Of a DNA stretch of 64,000 bases, positions 48,828 to 59,867 are shown one piece after another (the stretch's first letter is position 1; each line of letters starts with the position of its first letter). The DNA is from Lampris incognitus (taxonomy: Eukaryota; Chordata; Actinopteri; Lampriformes; Lampridae), in the NCBI RefSeq assembly GCF_029633865.1, contig NC_079212.1, forward strand, positions 103,067,584-103,131,583, read 5' to 3'. Below the pieces are notes generated by a model. The model saw only the letters and a list, made by a program, of their open reading frames with translations, had not been told where the DNA came from and did no database searches. The translations under genes and the position numbers were made by a program.

Positions 48828-48887
48828 TGGATTTGTCAATCTTTGACAAAAGATTTTAAGTGTTTCTGATGTCTCAGCTTGCAAGAT

Positions 48888-49133
48888 CTTTGGGTTCGCG
48901 AAGCGAACCCTAGTTATATGAACAACGACAAAATGGCTGAGAGGGTTGTTGCATTGTGACATCATCCACAATAGCTCGCTGGAAAAAAGAAAAACGATGG
49001 AGGTGCATTCCCCGTGCCAATCCTGGACAATATGACCCCCTGTGGTCATATGTCCTCCCACCGACCCCGTATTGGCACGCCCACCGGAAGCGCTATTCCT
49101 CTTTGTAAGTCGAACCATCTCCAACTAAATGAG
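48888..49133. repeat. DIRS left inverted terminal repeat
   Basis: The outer 41 bp (48889-48929) contain the near-palindrome GGGTTCGCGAAGCGAACCC and are unique to this end. From 48930 (AAAATGGCTGAGAGGG) to 49133 it is the inverse of the right terminus, with a 10-bp extra block near 49108-49117. Confidence 0.9.
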
Positions 49134-49175
49134 CACCACACCTGTGGCCCGGGTAGGAGGAGAACGGCTCTATTC

Positions 49176-49262
49176 TCAGCCATTTTGTCGTTGTTCATAT
49201 AACTAGGGTTCGCTTCACGAACCCAAAGTTACATTTCACGTACTCCAAAATGGCTGAGAGGG
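49176..49262. repeat. DIRS internal complementary region
   Basis: The left half (GTCGTTGTTCATATAACTAG ... CGAACCCAAA, to ~49226) is the complement of the left outer end. The right half (GTTACATTTCACGTACT ... AAAATGGCTGAGAGGG) corresponds to the complement of the right outer end (54763-54797). The two halves meet at 49226-49230. This is the arrangement described for DIRS-1, where this region templates the missing termini of the reverse-transcribed circle. Confidence 0.88.
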
Positions 49263-49366
49263 TTATTGCATTGAACAACGACAGGATTCGTGCCTCCGTT
49301 CCCTAGCCGTCCAATGAACCCTTCAAACCCCTGGTGGGAAGGGGTACGCGTTCTGATGAGAGCATC

Positions 49367-50480
49367 CTAAGAGGCCTGCTCCAGAACAGCGTCGGCAACC
49401 GACCGCACCTTAACGTGCCGGTAATAATGCCGTAAGAAAGTGGTCTCACCACTCCAAACCGCCGCCTGGCGGATGACCTCCCAGTCGATACCTGACAACA
49501 CAGCTATCGACGTAGCAGTCCCTCGGGTAGAATGCGCCTTCAGCTTAGGAGCTGTTTTACCCGCTTTGGTATACGCCTCCGTAATACCATCCACCAGCCA
49601 GTGTGCTAGCCTCTGGGTGGAAAGGGCATAACCTGGTTTGCTCACTCTGTAGGTCAACAGCAGCCTGTCAGACCTACGAATATCTGCTGTGCGCCGCATG
49701 TAAATGCGTAAAGCCCGTACAGGACAAGAGAGGTGCAAGCGTTTCTCATCCCTAGTCACCGGTGACGGATGAAACGCGTGTATCACCACCGGGGCCCTAC
49801 GCGTCAGGACAGACACAGTTTTGGGCATGAAGCTGGGGTCTGTAAAGAGCGTGACCATCAGATCACCAGAAAACACCATCCCCTTGATGGTGAGTGCAGT
49901 GAGCTCACAACCCCTCGCTGCGGTGGTAAGTGCCAAGAGCACAGCCAGCTTAGCCGAGACATAACGCATGTCTGCCGTAGACATGGGTTCAAAGGGATCT
50001 TTCTCTAGTGCGCGCAGAACAAGGGAAGCATCCCAAGTTTCAGCTCTCGTAAGCTCCTTAGCTGAGAGCTTCTTAGCACCCAACAGGTACTGCGTCATGA
50101 GCGGGTGCGTGAAAACCGTGCTACCCTCGATCTTCCCCCCGGAAGAACGTGAGAGCCGATACACAGACTTTGACCGAGGAGAAAGACCATAGTCTATCAC
50201 TCCTACAGACCTCCACAAAAGTCAGTATAGGGCCAATCCCTACTGACAAAGGGTCCATGTCGCGTTCAGCGCAAAATTGGTCAAATCGATTCCAGTACCC
50301 CTGGTACCTGGAATACGTGGAGTCTTTACGCGCCGCTAAGATGACACGAATCACTTGCGCACTAAGTCCCATAGCTAAGAGCCTGGCTTTGTAAGCATCC
50401 ACGCCGCTAATCGGGAGCCTCCTATCCAGGGGCCCTCCCGTAGCAGCCCTCCTGCTTGCGTGAGCGCGTCCGCCCACTCC
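49367..50480 (-). pseudogene. DIRS tyrosine recombinase (YR), frameshifted
   Basis: The YR would integrate the circular DNA copy. The 283-residue open frame (49367-50218) holds the catalytic domain: R102 (TAARGCEL), H229-x-x-R232 (AHSTRG), W255 and the tyrosine nucleophile at Y265/Y266 (FLRHYYRHV), so the R-H-R-Y set is present. The N-terminal SAM-like core-binding part (STYSRYQGYWNRFDQFCAER) lies upstream in another frame (~50260-50400). At least two frame changes lie between 50130 and 50220, where the two frames alternate. The YR overlaps the end of the RT/RNase H frame, as is usual in DIRS. Confidence 0.88.
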
Positions 50481-52280
50481 GGGCCGTCGAACCGCTCGCC
50501 TACTATCCAGGGCACTATTCGCGGAAACCACGGGGTGCTCGGTTCGTACGGGGCCACGAGAACTAACCGACCCCCTGTGCGCTCGAACTTGACCACCAGG
50601 TCTAGGAGGCACCTGCGCGGGGGGAATGTGTAAAGCGTCTCCTCGGGCCATGGATCTAGTCCAAGCGCGTTGACCCCCAACGGCGCTAGGTCGGACGGGA
50701 GCATCGAGTACCAACGAGGGCACTTGTAATTGAGTTTCGATGCGAACAGATCCACTTGAGCTACCCCGAACCTCTCCCAGATCATAGCCACTATGGCTGG
50801 GTTGAGGCTCCAATTGTCCGCATGCGGGCCGCCTCTCGAGAGGATGTCCGCTGCTTCGTTGTCCTTCCCAGGAACATGAAGCGCCCTGATTGATAGCACG
50901 TTGCTGTTGACCCAAATCCAAATTTGCATGGCCAACTCTCTGCAACGCTTGGACTTCATACCGCCTTGGCGGTGGATGTAGGCCTTGGCCGTCATGCTGT
51001 CTGTCATTATCAGTATGTGACGGCCTACGAGATCCTGAGCGAAATGCTGGATAGCCAGCCAAATCGTCTCTGTCTCGCGCGCGTTGATGTGGACCTTCTC
51101 CCCAGACGGCCACACTCCTCGCGCTGTTTTGTAGCCAAGGATGGCCCCCCAACCCGAGAGGGTTGCATCCGTATAAATCGTTACCTCGGGTCCCCTGGGG
51201 CCCATAGGGACCCCAGACATGTCCACGCAGGCTCTGTTCCAGTAGTCTAGGTCCTGCGCTACCACGCGCGGGACCAGGATAAGATGGTTGTTGTACCGGT
51301 GTCCGTTGCCGTATTTCAAGAAGTGAACTGCGAACCACAATTGCAGTCTCCTCATGAACAACAGACCTAAAGGAACAACTTGGTGAGCCGATGCCAGAAG
51401 GCCCAGCAGCCTCCTGATCATCCGATAAGTGACATATGTCGCCGGGACAAAATGTGCTAACGTGGTCCTGGTGGAATGCCATCTCTCTTGCGTAAGGGTT
51501 GCGCGCATGGATACCGTATCCAAACTCAGACCCAGATACGTTGCCTGGCACGAAGGCCATGGCACGCTCTTCTTTATGTTGATAGTGAAACCCATGTACT
51601 CCATGAATTCCATCAACTCCTGAGTATGGAGTATTGCTTGTTCCGGCGACCGGGCCAACACCAACAGGTCGTCTAGGAACCATGCCAAGCGCATACCTTT
51701 GCGCATCAACACTCCGAGCGCTGCTTTCACACACCTTGTGAATGTCAGAGGAGAGAGGCGATATCCGAACGGGAGGCGTGTACTGGTAACACTGACCCCG
51801 GTAACAGAACCGAAGATACTTTCTGTGTCTTTCCGCAATCGGACAATGATAGAAAGCATCTTTTAGGTCGACCGAAGTTAGCCAAACGGACTGTGTCACC
51901 ATTGACAGCAGAACCGGTGTGCGTAGCTTTTTGAAACTGACCTTCTCTACATACTTGTTGAAGGGTTTCAAATCTAGGATTGGGCGCATGCCCCCATCCT
52001 TCTTCGGGACCAGAAAGTAACGGCTGTAAAACCCGTCTTCTCTTTCTAGGGGAGGAACCACCGTGATTGCCCCTTTCGAGAGTAACTGTGAGTTCCTTGT
52101 CTAGGATTTGTGCTTCGGCCACCGACCCCGGTTCCGTATGCACTATTCCCAAGTACGGGGGTACAATACCGTTCTCGAAAAGGATTTGGTGTCCGTGGGC
52201 TATCTGATCCAAAACAGAAGCCAACGGGACCAGTTCCTTCCACCTGTGTAACATGCGTGACAGAGGTCTCATTGCCTCCT
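50375..52280 (-). pseudogene. DIRS reverse transcriptase-RNase H, frameshifted
   Basis: The N-terminal RT part is split over two frames. RPLSRMLHRWKELVPLA begins near 52272. After a frame change near 52068-52075, SRYFLVPKKDGGMRPILDLK and SVDLKDAFYHCPI follow. After another near 51775-51782, the main 494-residue frame (51859-50375) carries RLPFGYRLSPLTFTR, the catalytic box FLDDLLVLA (residues 61-69), and RNase H residues D231 (TDATLSGWGA), E262/E264 and D287 (MTDSMTAKAY). Its C-terminal region (VDLFASKLN, LDPWP, YTFPP) matches the block downstream of RNase H in DIRS proteins, where some members carry a methyltransferase-like domain. The two frameshifts make this copy inactive as it stands. 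Confidence 0.9.
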
Positions 52281-52812
52281 GTACCTTGCTGTTCAGGTAG
52301 CGCGCGTAAGTTGCGCGTCAAGGGTCTGGGGAAGCCCCGCCCGCCATGCCCTACATCCATGGGGGGCTTCGTCCTTGTAAAGGAGACCCAGATGGGGGAA
52401 TTGGCGTTTTGAACCTTTCCAAATTACCATTTGACCCATCAGAGAGACTAAACATTGTCGCATCATAGTCCCCTCCCAGGGGCTCATTTGCGCTCATGCC
52501 ATTATTATCCAATATTTCCAGCAGGGATGTTATTACATTGTTATCATCATCTTTACCTAAAGATTCAGACAGACAATCAGACTTGCGTTTCAAACCTTTT
52601 AAAACGCAATCACCATCATCACCAACATAAAAACTTTTATTCACATTCACAACCTTTGGAATAGAACAAGTAGACTGTGCATCAGAAACCAAAATAAAAG
52701 GCGCACTGTTTAGCCCTGCGCACGCTGTGTCCCCTGAACAAGCGTCTATATCGCCGGAGACGGCTCTGGAATCAGTCTGTTGGTGTGGGTCGTAACATCC
52801 TGCCGAAACACG
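52281..52812 (-). other. DIRS gag-RT linker
   Basis: An acidic, low-similarity region. A 113-residue frame (52351-52692) is in the same frame as gag but follows the gag stop at 52813. It may be the N-terminus of the RT polyprotein or old gag sequence. Confidence 0.5.
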
Positions 52813-54462
52813 TCACTTGGCAGCTCCCTTCTTGGAAGTGTCTGTGCTGTCCGGCTTGGCCGCCTTGGCCGCTGGATCTGTGGAAGACTGGGAGTTTGGA
52901 CGTGAGCCCTGTCCACGCCCGCGCCCCACTTTACCACCTCTTTTTGGATAAGTCTCTCTCCATTTCTGCTTGCGCGCAGGCTTGTCCCTCTGCCCTTTGC
53001 CCACCGCGGGCTTAGGGGTAGGCGGGTTCTTCATCATCGGGAGAAGCTCCTTGTGCAAGGTTTCGCGCTCGGCCTGGGCGGCCTTGTATTTGCTGATAAT
53101 GTCCGGGGTCGTTCCAAACAGGCCCTGGTTCCCTGCGCAGGAGTGGGCCATCCACTCCTTGCAGAATCCCTCTTTTACCCCGGCTGTCTCTAGCCAGAGA
53201 CGTCTGCGCGAAAGGGTGGAGGCAGCTGCGCTAGAACCGCACTCTAGAGCGATGGAATACAGCAGCGATCCCAGGGAGTCAGCTATGCATTCCATTTCCA
53301 AGATGTACTCACAACCTGCTTCGCTGGCCACTACGTCACCGAACTCGGCCCCGTCGATACCTGCTGTAGCGATGGCGGCTTTGCTTTGCCCGACGTTTGA
53401 TAGGCTGCAGAGCTTGCGCATGTACGCCGTTATCATCCCAGCCGCTGAGACGAGTCCAGCTGCGCGTGTACTGGCGTGCCATGCATCACACGTGTAACGA
53501 TCCACCTGTTGGCCCCACTGCGAAGGGTGTTTGGGAGTATCGCGAGACCCCACCTTGGTGTTAGGGTTGAACGATAAAACGTCCCTCTCTGGTTGCGGAA
53601 TTTTCCAGTCTTTGTAGTTGAGGTTCCTAACCTCGACTGCTAAGACGTCAACCCCCTTCTGACTGAACTTTGAGGACGATTTAAGTAGTGGATCCGCCTC
53701 CGCCCACTTAAACGCTCGTTCGATGTGAGGATAAGGTGGTAGAGTGGAGTCCCTGACCCTCTCTGCCATTCGTGGAAAATCGGCTACCACCGGATCTTGA
53801 GGATTGCCCGGCTCGGTAACGATGTCAGCAGACTAGACCGCTCGCGCGAACAGATCGCGGAAACTGGCGAGGAATGTTTCGGACCCATGTTGCATGGCGT
53901 CGCCATCTTTGTTTGGTTGAGACGAACTTGGCTGGTTGTCTTCCACGCCCTGATCGTCTACTTCCTCAGGCAGTGAATCCTCGGGTTCCGCACCCGCCGA
54001 ATAACATGCCACGGATTCACCAGGGAGAGATAGGATCTCATTGATCCAGTCCTCTCTAACTATCCCGGATGGTGGGATAGCCTCTGGCTCTGGAGGGATG
54101 CTAATGCCAGCCGCCGTCCCGTGACTGTAGCTAGGAAGCATCGGAGGGACGTTGCTAGCCTCCGCCCCATGGCTATAGCTAGGTAGCACCATGCTAGCCG
54201 CCTCGTTAGCAGGTGCGAAGGGATCTGCAAGTCCCCATCTTTGACGGTACAGGGCAGCCCACCTTTGGCGCCCCGATGCTCTGATGGTTTTACAGAAATT
54301 GCAGTTGATCTCATTACGGTCTACATCCCTCAAGTAGCCCGTGTAGTGAACATGCGGGATATGGGAGACACAGTCCGGATGGGGGTCCCATTGGAGCGTC
54401 GCCGGTTTAACACACCCGCACCAAGCGTAGAATCCGGCCACATCGACCGGATTAACGAACAA
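52813..54462 (-). pseudogene. DIRS gag-like ORF1, one in-frame stop
   Basis: ORF1 would make the structural RNA-binding protein. The N-terminal segment (209 residues from the ATG at 54462) starts with a cysteine/histidine cluster (CGC ... DPHPDC) typical of DIRS ORF1. It then has two copies of LPSYSHG and acidic linkers. The frame meets a TAG at 53833-53835 and continues in the same frame for 325+ residues. That part ends in a basic Gly/Arg tail (KRGGKVGRGRGQGSRP) near residues 285-300, suited to RNA binding. Apart from the TAG the frame is open for about 1.65 kb, so decay is recent or the stop is read through. Confidence 0.85.
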
Positions 54463-54797
54463 CTTGGCGATAAAAGGTAAGCTAACTATAAGTTAGTATC
54501 TAATATACCAGTATATCACTAGATTACTTGCGTATTTGCAGTTTTACTCTTGGTCCCAGCGAGAGAGAAACAGCCATCGACCGATCTCATTTAGTTGGAG
54601 ATGGAAAGAGGAATAGCGCTTCCGGTGGGCGTGCCAATACGGGGTCGGTGGGAGGACATATGACCACAGGGGGTCATATTGTCCGGGATTGGCACGGGGA
54701 ATGCACCTCCATCGTTTTTCTTTTTCCAGCGAGCTATTGTGGATGATGTCACAATGCAATAACCCTCTCAGCCATTTTGAAGTACGTGAAATGTAAC
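54463..54797. repeat. DIRS right inverted terminal repeat and leader
   Basis: The segment 54586-54779 is the inverse of 48930-49133 (GCGCTTCCGGTGGGCGTGCC; ACCACAGGGGGTCATATTGT; CGTTTTTCTTTTTCCAGCGA). The outermost 18 bp (54780-54797) is unique to this end. The segment 54463-54585 is the leader before gag. Confidence 0.88.
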
Positions 54798-54900
54798 CAG
54801 ACGAGCTGACTTTGGCTCTATTGAGCTGCTGCAAAAGCATATATTTTTCAATGTCAGTGTCAAGCATCCATTAAGAATATCATGTAAATAATATCTAATG

Positions 54901-55934
54901 GCTAAAAGCAATCCAGTCCTTGTATAACCAAAGTGAGAGCTGTGTCCACATTCTCGGCACAAAGTCAAACACGTTTTCAGTGGGTGCCGGACTCCGCCAA
55001 GGTTGTCCCTTGTCTCCGATTCTGTTTGTGATGTTTATGGACAGGATCTCAAGGCGCAGCCAAGGTGAGGAGTGTATCCATTTTGGGAACCTCAGAATTG
55101 CATCTCTGTTCTTCGTCGATGATGTAGTTTTGTTGGCTTCATCAGAAAATGACCTCCAGTGCGCATTGGGATGGTTTGCAGCTGAGTGTGGAATGGCTGG
55201 AATGAGAGTCAGCATCTCCAAGTCTGAGGCCATGGTTCTCTACTGGAAAATGGTGGATTGCCCCCTCCGGGTTGGGGATGAGACTTTTGCCTCAAGTGAA
55301 GGAATTCGAGTATCTTGGGGTCTCGTTCATGAGTGAGGGTAGGATGGAGTGGGAGATTGACAGGCGGATTGGTGCAGCATCAGCAGTAATGTGGCCCGTT
55401 GTGGTGAAGAGGGCGCTGAGTGGGAAGGCAGAGCTCTCAATTTACCAGTCAATCTTCATTCCAACCCTCACCTATGGTCATGAGCTTTGGGTAGTGACTG
55501 AAAGGGTGAGTTCGTGGATACAAGTGGCTGAAATGAATTTCCTCCTTATGGTGTCTGGGCTCAGCCTTAGAGATAGGGTGAGGAGCTCAGCCATCTAGAG
55601 GGAGCTCGGAGTAGACCCGCTGCTCCTTCGTGTCGAAAGGAACCTGTTGAGGTGGTTCGGGCATCTGAAAAGGATGCTTCCTGGGCGCCTTCCTTTGGAG
55701 GTTTTCTAGGCATGTCCAACTGGGAGGAGACCTTGGGGTAGACCCAGAACTCACTGGAGGGACTGCATGTCCAATCTGGCCTGGGAAGGCCTTGGGATCC
55801 CCCAGGAGGAGCTGGGGGGCGTTGCTGGGGGGAGGGACATCTGGAGTGCCCTACTTAGTTTGCTGCCACCGTGACCTGACCCTGGAGAAGCGGTCGATGA
55901 TGAGATGAGATGAGGTGAGATGAGATGAGATGAG
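54901..55934 (+). mobile_element. Rex3/RTE-type LINE, 5'-truncated
   Basis: The RT palm region contains GLRQGCPLSPILFVMFMDRI and the catalytic box FVDDVVLLAS (54920-55336). A frame change near 55270-55320 leads into EYLGVSFMSEGRMEWEIDRR and SIFIPTLTYGHELWVVTERV (55272-55598), and a TAG at ~55596 precedes further matching sequence (LLRWFGHLKRM). The 3' end is a GAGAT/GATGA short tandem array (55893-55934), as in Rex3-type elements that end in GATG-like repeats. A perfect 13-bp duplication ATAATATCTAATG flanks it (54888-54900 and 55935-55947). The upstream endonuclease is absent. Confidence 0.9.
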
Positions 55935-55947
55935 ATAATATCTAATG

Positions 55948-56544
55948 CTAGCTACCAAATTCAAAATGTGCATTCAATACTAGGCCTAGTGTAAAGCCAG
56001 GTGAAATGTCAAAGGAAAAATCAATATCCCTCCATGTTAGCAAAGCTCTGCAGCCACAGAGAGCTTCTCTTTTCTTCTTCCTGTCACTGTCTGTCTCATC
56101 ATTGTTTACATTTTTCCCCCGCAGTCTGTCTTTCTTTCCCCATTTCTTTTGCCACCTCTTTGTTCTTGACCAACTCAATTCAACCACATGGTCCATCGTG
56201 ACTCATCAATTATTTCATTATCAGGAGATGTCCAACTCCATCTGTTAAAACACACCAATAGATGAGCAGCATGACAACCAGCTGTTATTAATACTTCAGA
56301 CAGAGACTTTATTTATTGTTATAGTTAAAAAGAACAATTCCCTCGTGTAATGTTGTTTTTTCTGTCTCTTGAAAACTATAATATGATGCACTGGCAGATG
56401 AGTGCTGTTATTTACCCTAAAACTGATGAAATTTTTTTAATCATATTTAATTTCCATTCAGTTTTCCTCATTCACAACATTGGCAAAATTTGCATGAGAA
56501 AATGTCTTGGCAGAAACATAGCTATTACACAGTAAATCCCCATA

Positions 56545-56548
<4 letters not shown>
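55948..56548. other. Intron, no gene
   Basis: AT-rich, nothing recognised. Confidence 0.55.
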
Positions 56549-56601
<53 letters not shown>

Positions 56602-56608
56602 ACGCGCG
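56549..56608. repeat. (GT)n microsatellite
   Basis: A (GT)n run followed by GCACGCGCGCAC. Confidence 0.97.
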
Positions 56609-56981
56609 CACAGTTAAAAGCCTTGCTACATTATGACTGTGAGTGAGCAGGAAAGGAGAATATCTGAGCTGTTGCTTCCACCCCCTGCAGAGGCATTATT
56701 ACAGACTGCCTCTGAAAAGGGGATTTAGATCATTATAGAGTCAAGCCTCCAAATTTTATTTGTTTGACAAAATGTTGCATGGCTCTGGAGTGCTTGTTTA
56801 TTTGTATGTGCTTGAGATGGGATGGCTGAATGGGATGGCATTTCATCAAAAGCCATGGGGATTTTTATTGTCTTTGTTTTATTGTAAGAATGTCCTTGAG
56901 CAGTGACAAGTGGGTTTCTTTAAATTGATGCCTATGTTCTTTTTCCATTGTTCACAATACTTTTCAGATGCGGAAACGTTT
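56609..56981. other. Intron, no gene
   Basis: Nothing recognised. Confidence 0.55.
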
Positions 56982-56991
56982 ATGAGTTTAT

Positions 56992-57128
56992 CCATCCATC
57001 CATTATCCAAACCACTTATCCTGCTGTCAGGGTCGCGGGGCTGTTGGAGACTATCCCAGCAGCCCTGTGATGGAGTGGCAGTCTGTCCAGGGTGTCTCCC
57101 CGCCTGCCGCCCAATGACTGCTGGGATA
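56992..57128. mobile_element. Inverted (head-to-head) V-SINE tail
   Basis: The left half (56992-57063) is the V-SINE tail on the minus strand ((TCCA)n, ATTATCCAAACCACTTATCC, CAGGGTCGCGGGGCTGTTGG). The right half (57064-57128) is the adjacent part of the same tail on the plus strand (TCTGTCCAGGGTGTCTCCCC, GCCCAATGACTGCTGGGATA). A 10-bp duplication ATGAGTTTAT flanks the whole (56982-56991 and 57129-57138). The inversion inside a single duplication is the signature of twin priming. Confidence 0.85.
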
Positions 57129-57138
57129 ATGAGTTTAT

Positions 57139-57475
57139 ACAGTTAAAAAAGTGATGACGCCACAATAACAGAAAAGTGATAATTTCATTCCTCAGAATAT
57201 CCTCAGCGCATTAAAAGTTCTGTTTACAGACACTTAAATAGACACTTACTCAGCTGAGAGGAACCAATAAGTAGATGGCCTCTGGCAGGCAGAGTCCCAT
57301 GAGCGTGATGATTTGGTCTGTGAGTATTACATTCCAACATATTAATATCGATTTAACAAACAGTTAGTATTAAAGGTACAATTCTATGTTCAAAAAAGAA
57401 AGATATACCTACATGATGAGTACATGATGGACTCAAAGGGGGGTTCAGTGTAGCGCAACCAGATGGGGCTCTAAA
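57139..57475. other. Intron, no gene
   Basis: Nothing recognised. Confidence 0.55.
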
Positions 57476-57501
57476 AGATGGTCTCCTCATTGAGACCATC
57501 T
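57476..57501. repeat. 10-bp perfect hairpin
   Basis: AGATGGTCTC, a 6-nt loop, GAGACCATCT. Confidence 0.9.
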
Positions 57502-57600
57502 GGGTACAATATTTTCATATGTAAGAGTCATTTGCATTCAGCTTTTGGGAATCTCTGGTTCATATGTGTCCTTGAGGTTTGTTGTGTGAGAGGGTTGAGA

Positions 57601-57641
57601 CTTATTGCTTCTGACCCCTTTTACAGGTCCGAAGCAATAAG
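57601..57641. repeat. 16-bp hairpin, one mismatch
   Basis: CTTATTGCTTCTGACC (57601-57616) pairs with GGTCCGAAGCAATAAG (57626-57641) around a 9-nt loop. The outer 11 pairs are perfect. Confidence 0.9.
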
Positions 57642-59224
57642 AGGCCCCTTGGGCAAGCGCCATGATACTGTACTAAACTGGGTGCGTCGCAGTCGGACCA
57701 GTATAAAATCTTGTAAGGGGGCCCAGAATTCCAAGCTGCATCCGCGGATATGTGTCATCAGGGATATTTATTTAAAAGTCGACTCATTTACAATTTGCAT
57801 GCATAAAAGTGTCATTCTCAGCTTTGACTATCTTAAAAATGCCCTGTTGCTGGTCATATCCGTTCGTTGATATCATCTCGAGCCAGAATCTAAGCAGAGT
57901 TGCCTAATACTGTGGAAGTAACTCTGTGTAGGTGGTACGTTCATGGCTTGAGATGGCTGCTCCTTGATGCCTTACCAAACTTGCTGCCCCAGCCAACAAG
58001 CAGAGCGTTTGTTGCCCTACTTTGTCATGCCAGACAACTATGTGGCAAGAGTTGAAAAATGTTCAAGTCACGCCACAAAGTCTTCTTAAGCGACAAAGGA
58101 ACAACCAATCATTTTCGTTTGGGATCACAAGGTCAACCCCCCCCCCCCACAATGTCAAAACTGGAGAAGAGAAGCCTAAATGGAGGATGAATTGATTTTT
58201 TCTGTTTCTGCATGTCCCAAGTTGTATGATACAAAGACCAAACTAAGAAGGAAGGATCAGCTAAGTAACTGGATTCTCTGGTAAGTTTTTATTTGATTTG
58301 AAATCACTGAGACACTTTTGCTAGTGCTAATGTTGTGTAATGGTGTCATCACATGAACTTGGCAAGAAACTGACGCTACTCGAGCCACTTGGTAGCACTA
58401 TTTGGTTTGTAGCATGAATAAAGCAACATGTCGTTTTTGGTGTGAGTGCAGCATAAGACTATTGTAATAGGTATGCAGCGGTGGATGTGGCAGTTTCTTA
58501 TGAATATCCTAGCGTGCTACTAGCAAATTACTGATGTAGAGAAGGTTTTTTTTTTTGGAAAAAACCCTGAGAGACCCCCTGATACCATACCATAACACAT
58601 TTCAGTCAGGATATTGGCAGTGCAAGAGATAGACTATGGCTAGACAGGACTGTAATTGGCTTAGCTACATATTTTTTCCTAAATGGCCATCTGTTTTAAG
58701 TCATAGTCTGCATTCAAAACCACATTCTAGCACAATGTGCACAATATAGTGTACACTATGCTACGATGTGGTATAGCAAGAGACTGTCCTCACTGGTACA
58801 ATCAAAGGTAGGGCGCATCACCCCTCTAAAAGACAACATCATGAAAATGATTCAGATGTAACACAGAGATACACAAACGGGTCGAATAAATCATTCATTC
58901 ATAATTGATGAAATTCATTCCAATGTTTCAATAATAAAAATATGATGACCAAATATATGTATAAATCACACTGGTAGTTCGTTTCACTGCCCATTCAGCC
59001 CAGAAACATTCATCAATGACAGTCTGCCATACACAGCTACAAGTGACGGCTGTCCCTTAACCATAACCTATCATAGGGCATTTATCAGTACAAAAAAAGG
59101 TGGCTGATCTGGTGCTCACCGCAGTTAAGGCAGAGAGTACCGAGAAAGCAGATAGAGGGTGAAAGAATATTGACGTTTAAATGTAGTTCTGGGTTGCTGG
59201 AGTGGTTTTAGGTGAAAGGAAAGG
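57642..59224. other. Intron, no gene
   Basis: A 130-aa + frame spanning 57478-57870 has no known domain. A C-homopolymer lies at 58138-58149. No repeat named. Confidence 0.5.
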
Positions 59225-59396
59225 CAACACGCTGGAAAGAAAGGTCACTAGTTCATAACAGGACCCAAACACACAGTCACCCACACAACTTCTGTACGGG
59301 CAATTTCGAGCGCCCACTCCATCCTTGAATTGAACTTGCTTGCTGTATACAGTGTGATGCAGCAGTCCTAACCACAGAGCCACTGTACTGCCCTCA
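59225..59396 (-). mobile_element. SINE-like tRNA-headed fragment
   Basis: On the minus strand the head GGGCAGTACAGTGGCTCTGT followed by GGTTAGGACTGCTGCATCAC and a B-box-like AAGTTCAATTCAAGG resembles V-SINE heads (compare GGCACGGTGGCGCAGTGGTT at 62368). The body diverges, so this is an old or related family. Confidence 0.6.
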
Positions 59397-59867
59397 CAGA
59401 TCTGCTGTACGACTTTAGTGAAATGCAAGCTGTCATCGATATGATGACATTTACCAAGGTTGATATCCCCCATCATCCACTTATCCCAAAATGCATCTCA
59501 TATCAGCACTGGTGGAGCCACAGTAGCCATTTTTAAGGTGCAATTTAGGGCTGAATTCCATTTGTAATCCACCTCAGCGATTTGGTCGTGTTTGTGTTAT
59601 TTTATGTGAAACTGTGGGCTTGATACCCACTTTTATAGGATAGAATTACGTCCCTGTGGCCCATTTCAAAATAGCGATTTACACAGTAGGAGTGGTTATG
59701 GCTGTTCACAATAGTAGTCATTTTGAAATGTTTCTCAACCAAATAATCTGTTTCCCAACCCTGCTGCTATGACATGGATCATTTATCTATTTTGTTACAG
59801 TACTCTGACTTCAGATGGGATTCTCATGACTCTGTTCTTGTGCTTTTTGGCTTTTTTTTTTGTCTTG
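59397..59867. other. Intron, no gene
   Basis: Nothing recognised. Confidence 0.5.

Larger units (their letters stand above)
48888..54797 (-). mobile_element. DIRS-type tyrosine-recombinase retrotransposon
   Basis: A 5.9-kb element on the minus strand. Its 5' end is at the right (54797) and its 3' end at the left (48888). It has inverted terminal repeats (cores 48930-49133 and 54586-54779), an internal complementary region near the left end (49176-49262), and three coding zones in DIRS order: gag, RT/RNase H, tyrosine recombinase. There are no long terminal direct repeats, no DDE integrase and no protease, which separates it from LTR retrotransposons and retroviruses. No target duplication is expected for DIRS and none is seen. 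Coding regions carry a stop and several frameshifts, but all domains and both termini are present. Confidence 0.92.

Noticed and set aside
48888..54797. Endogenous retrovirus or LTR retrotransposon
   Set aside because: No long direct repeats, protease, integrase or envelope; inverted termini and a tyrosine recombinase fit DIRS instead.
57478..57870. 130-aa ORF as a host gene
   Set aside because: No domain, signal, splice context or conserved block visible; it spans two hairpins and intronic sequence.
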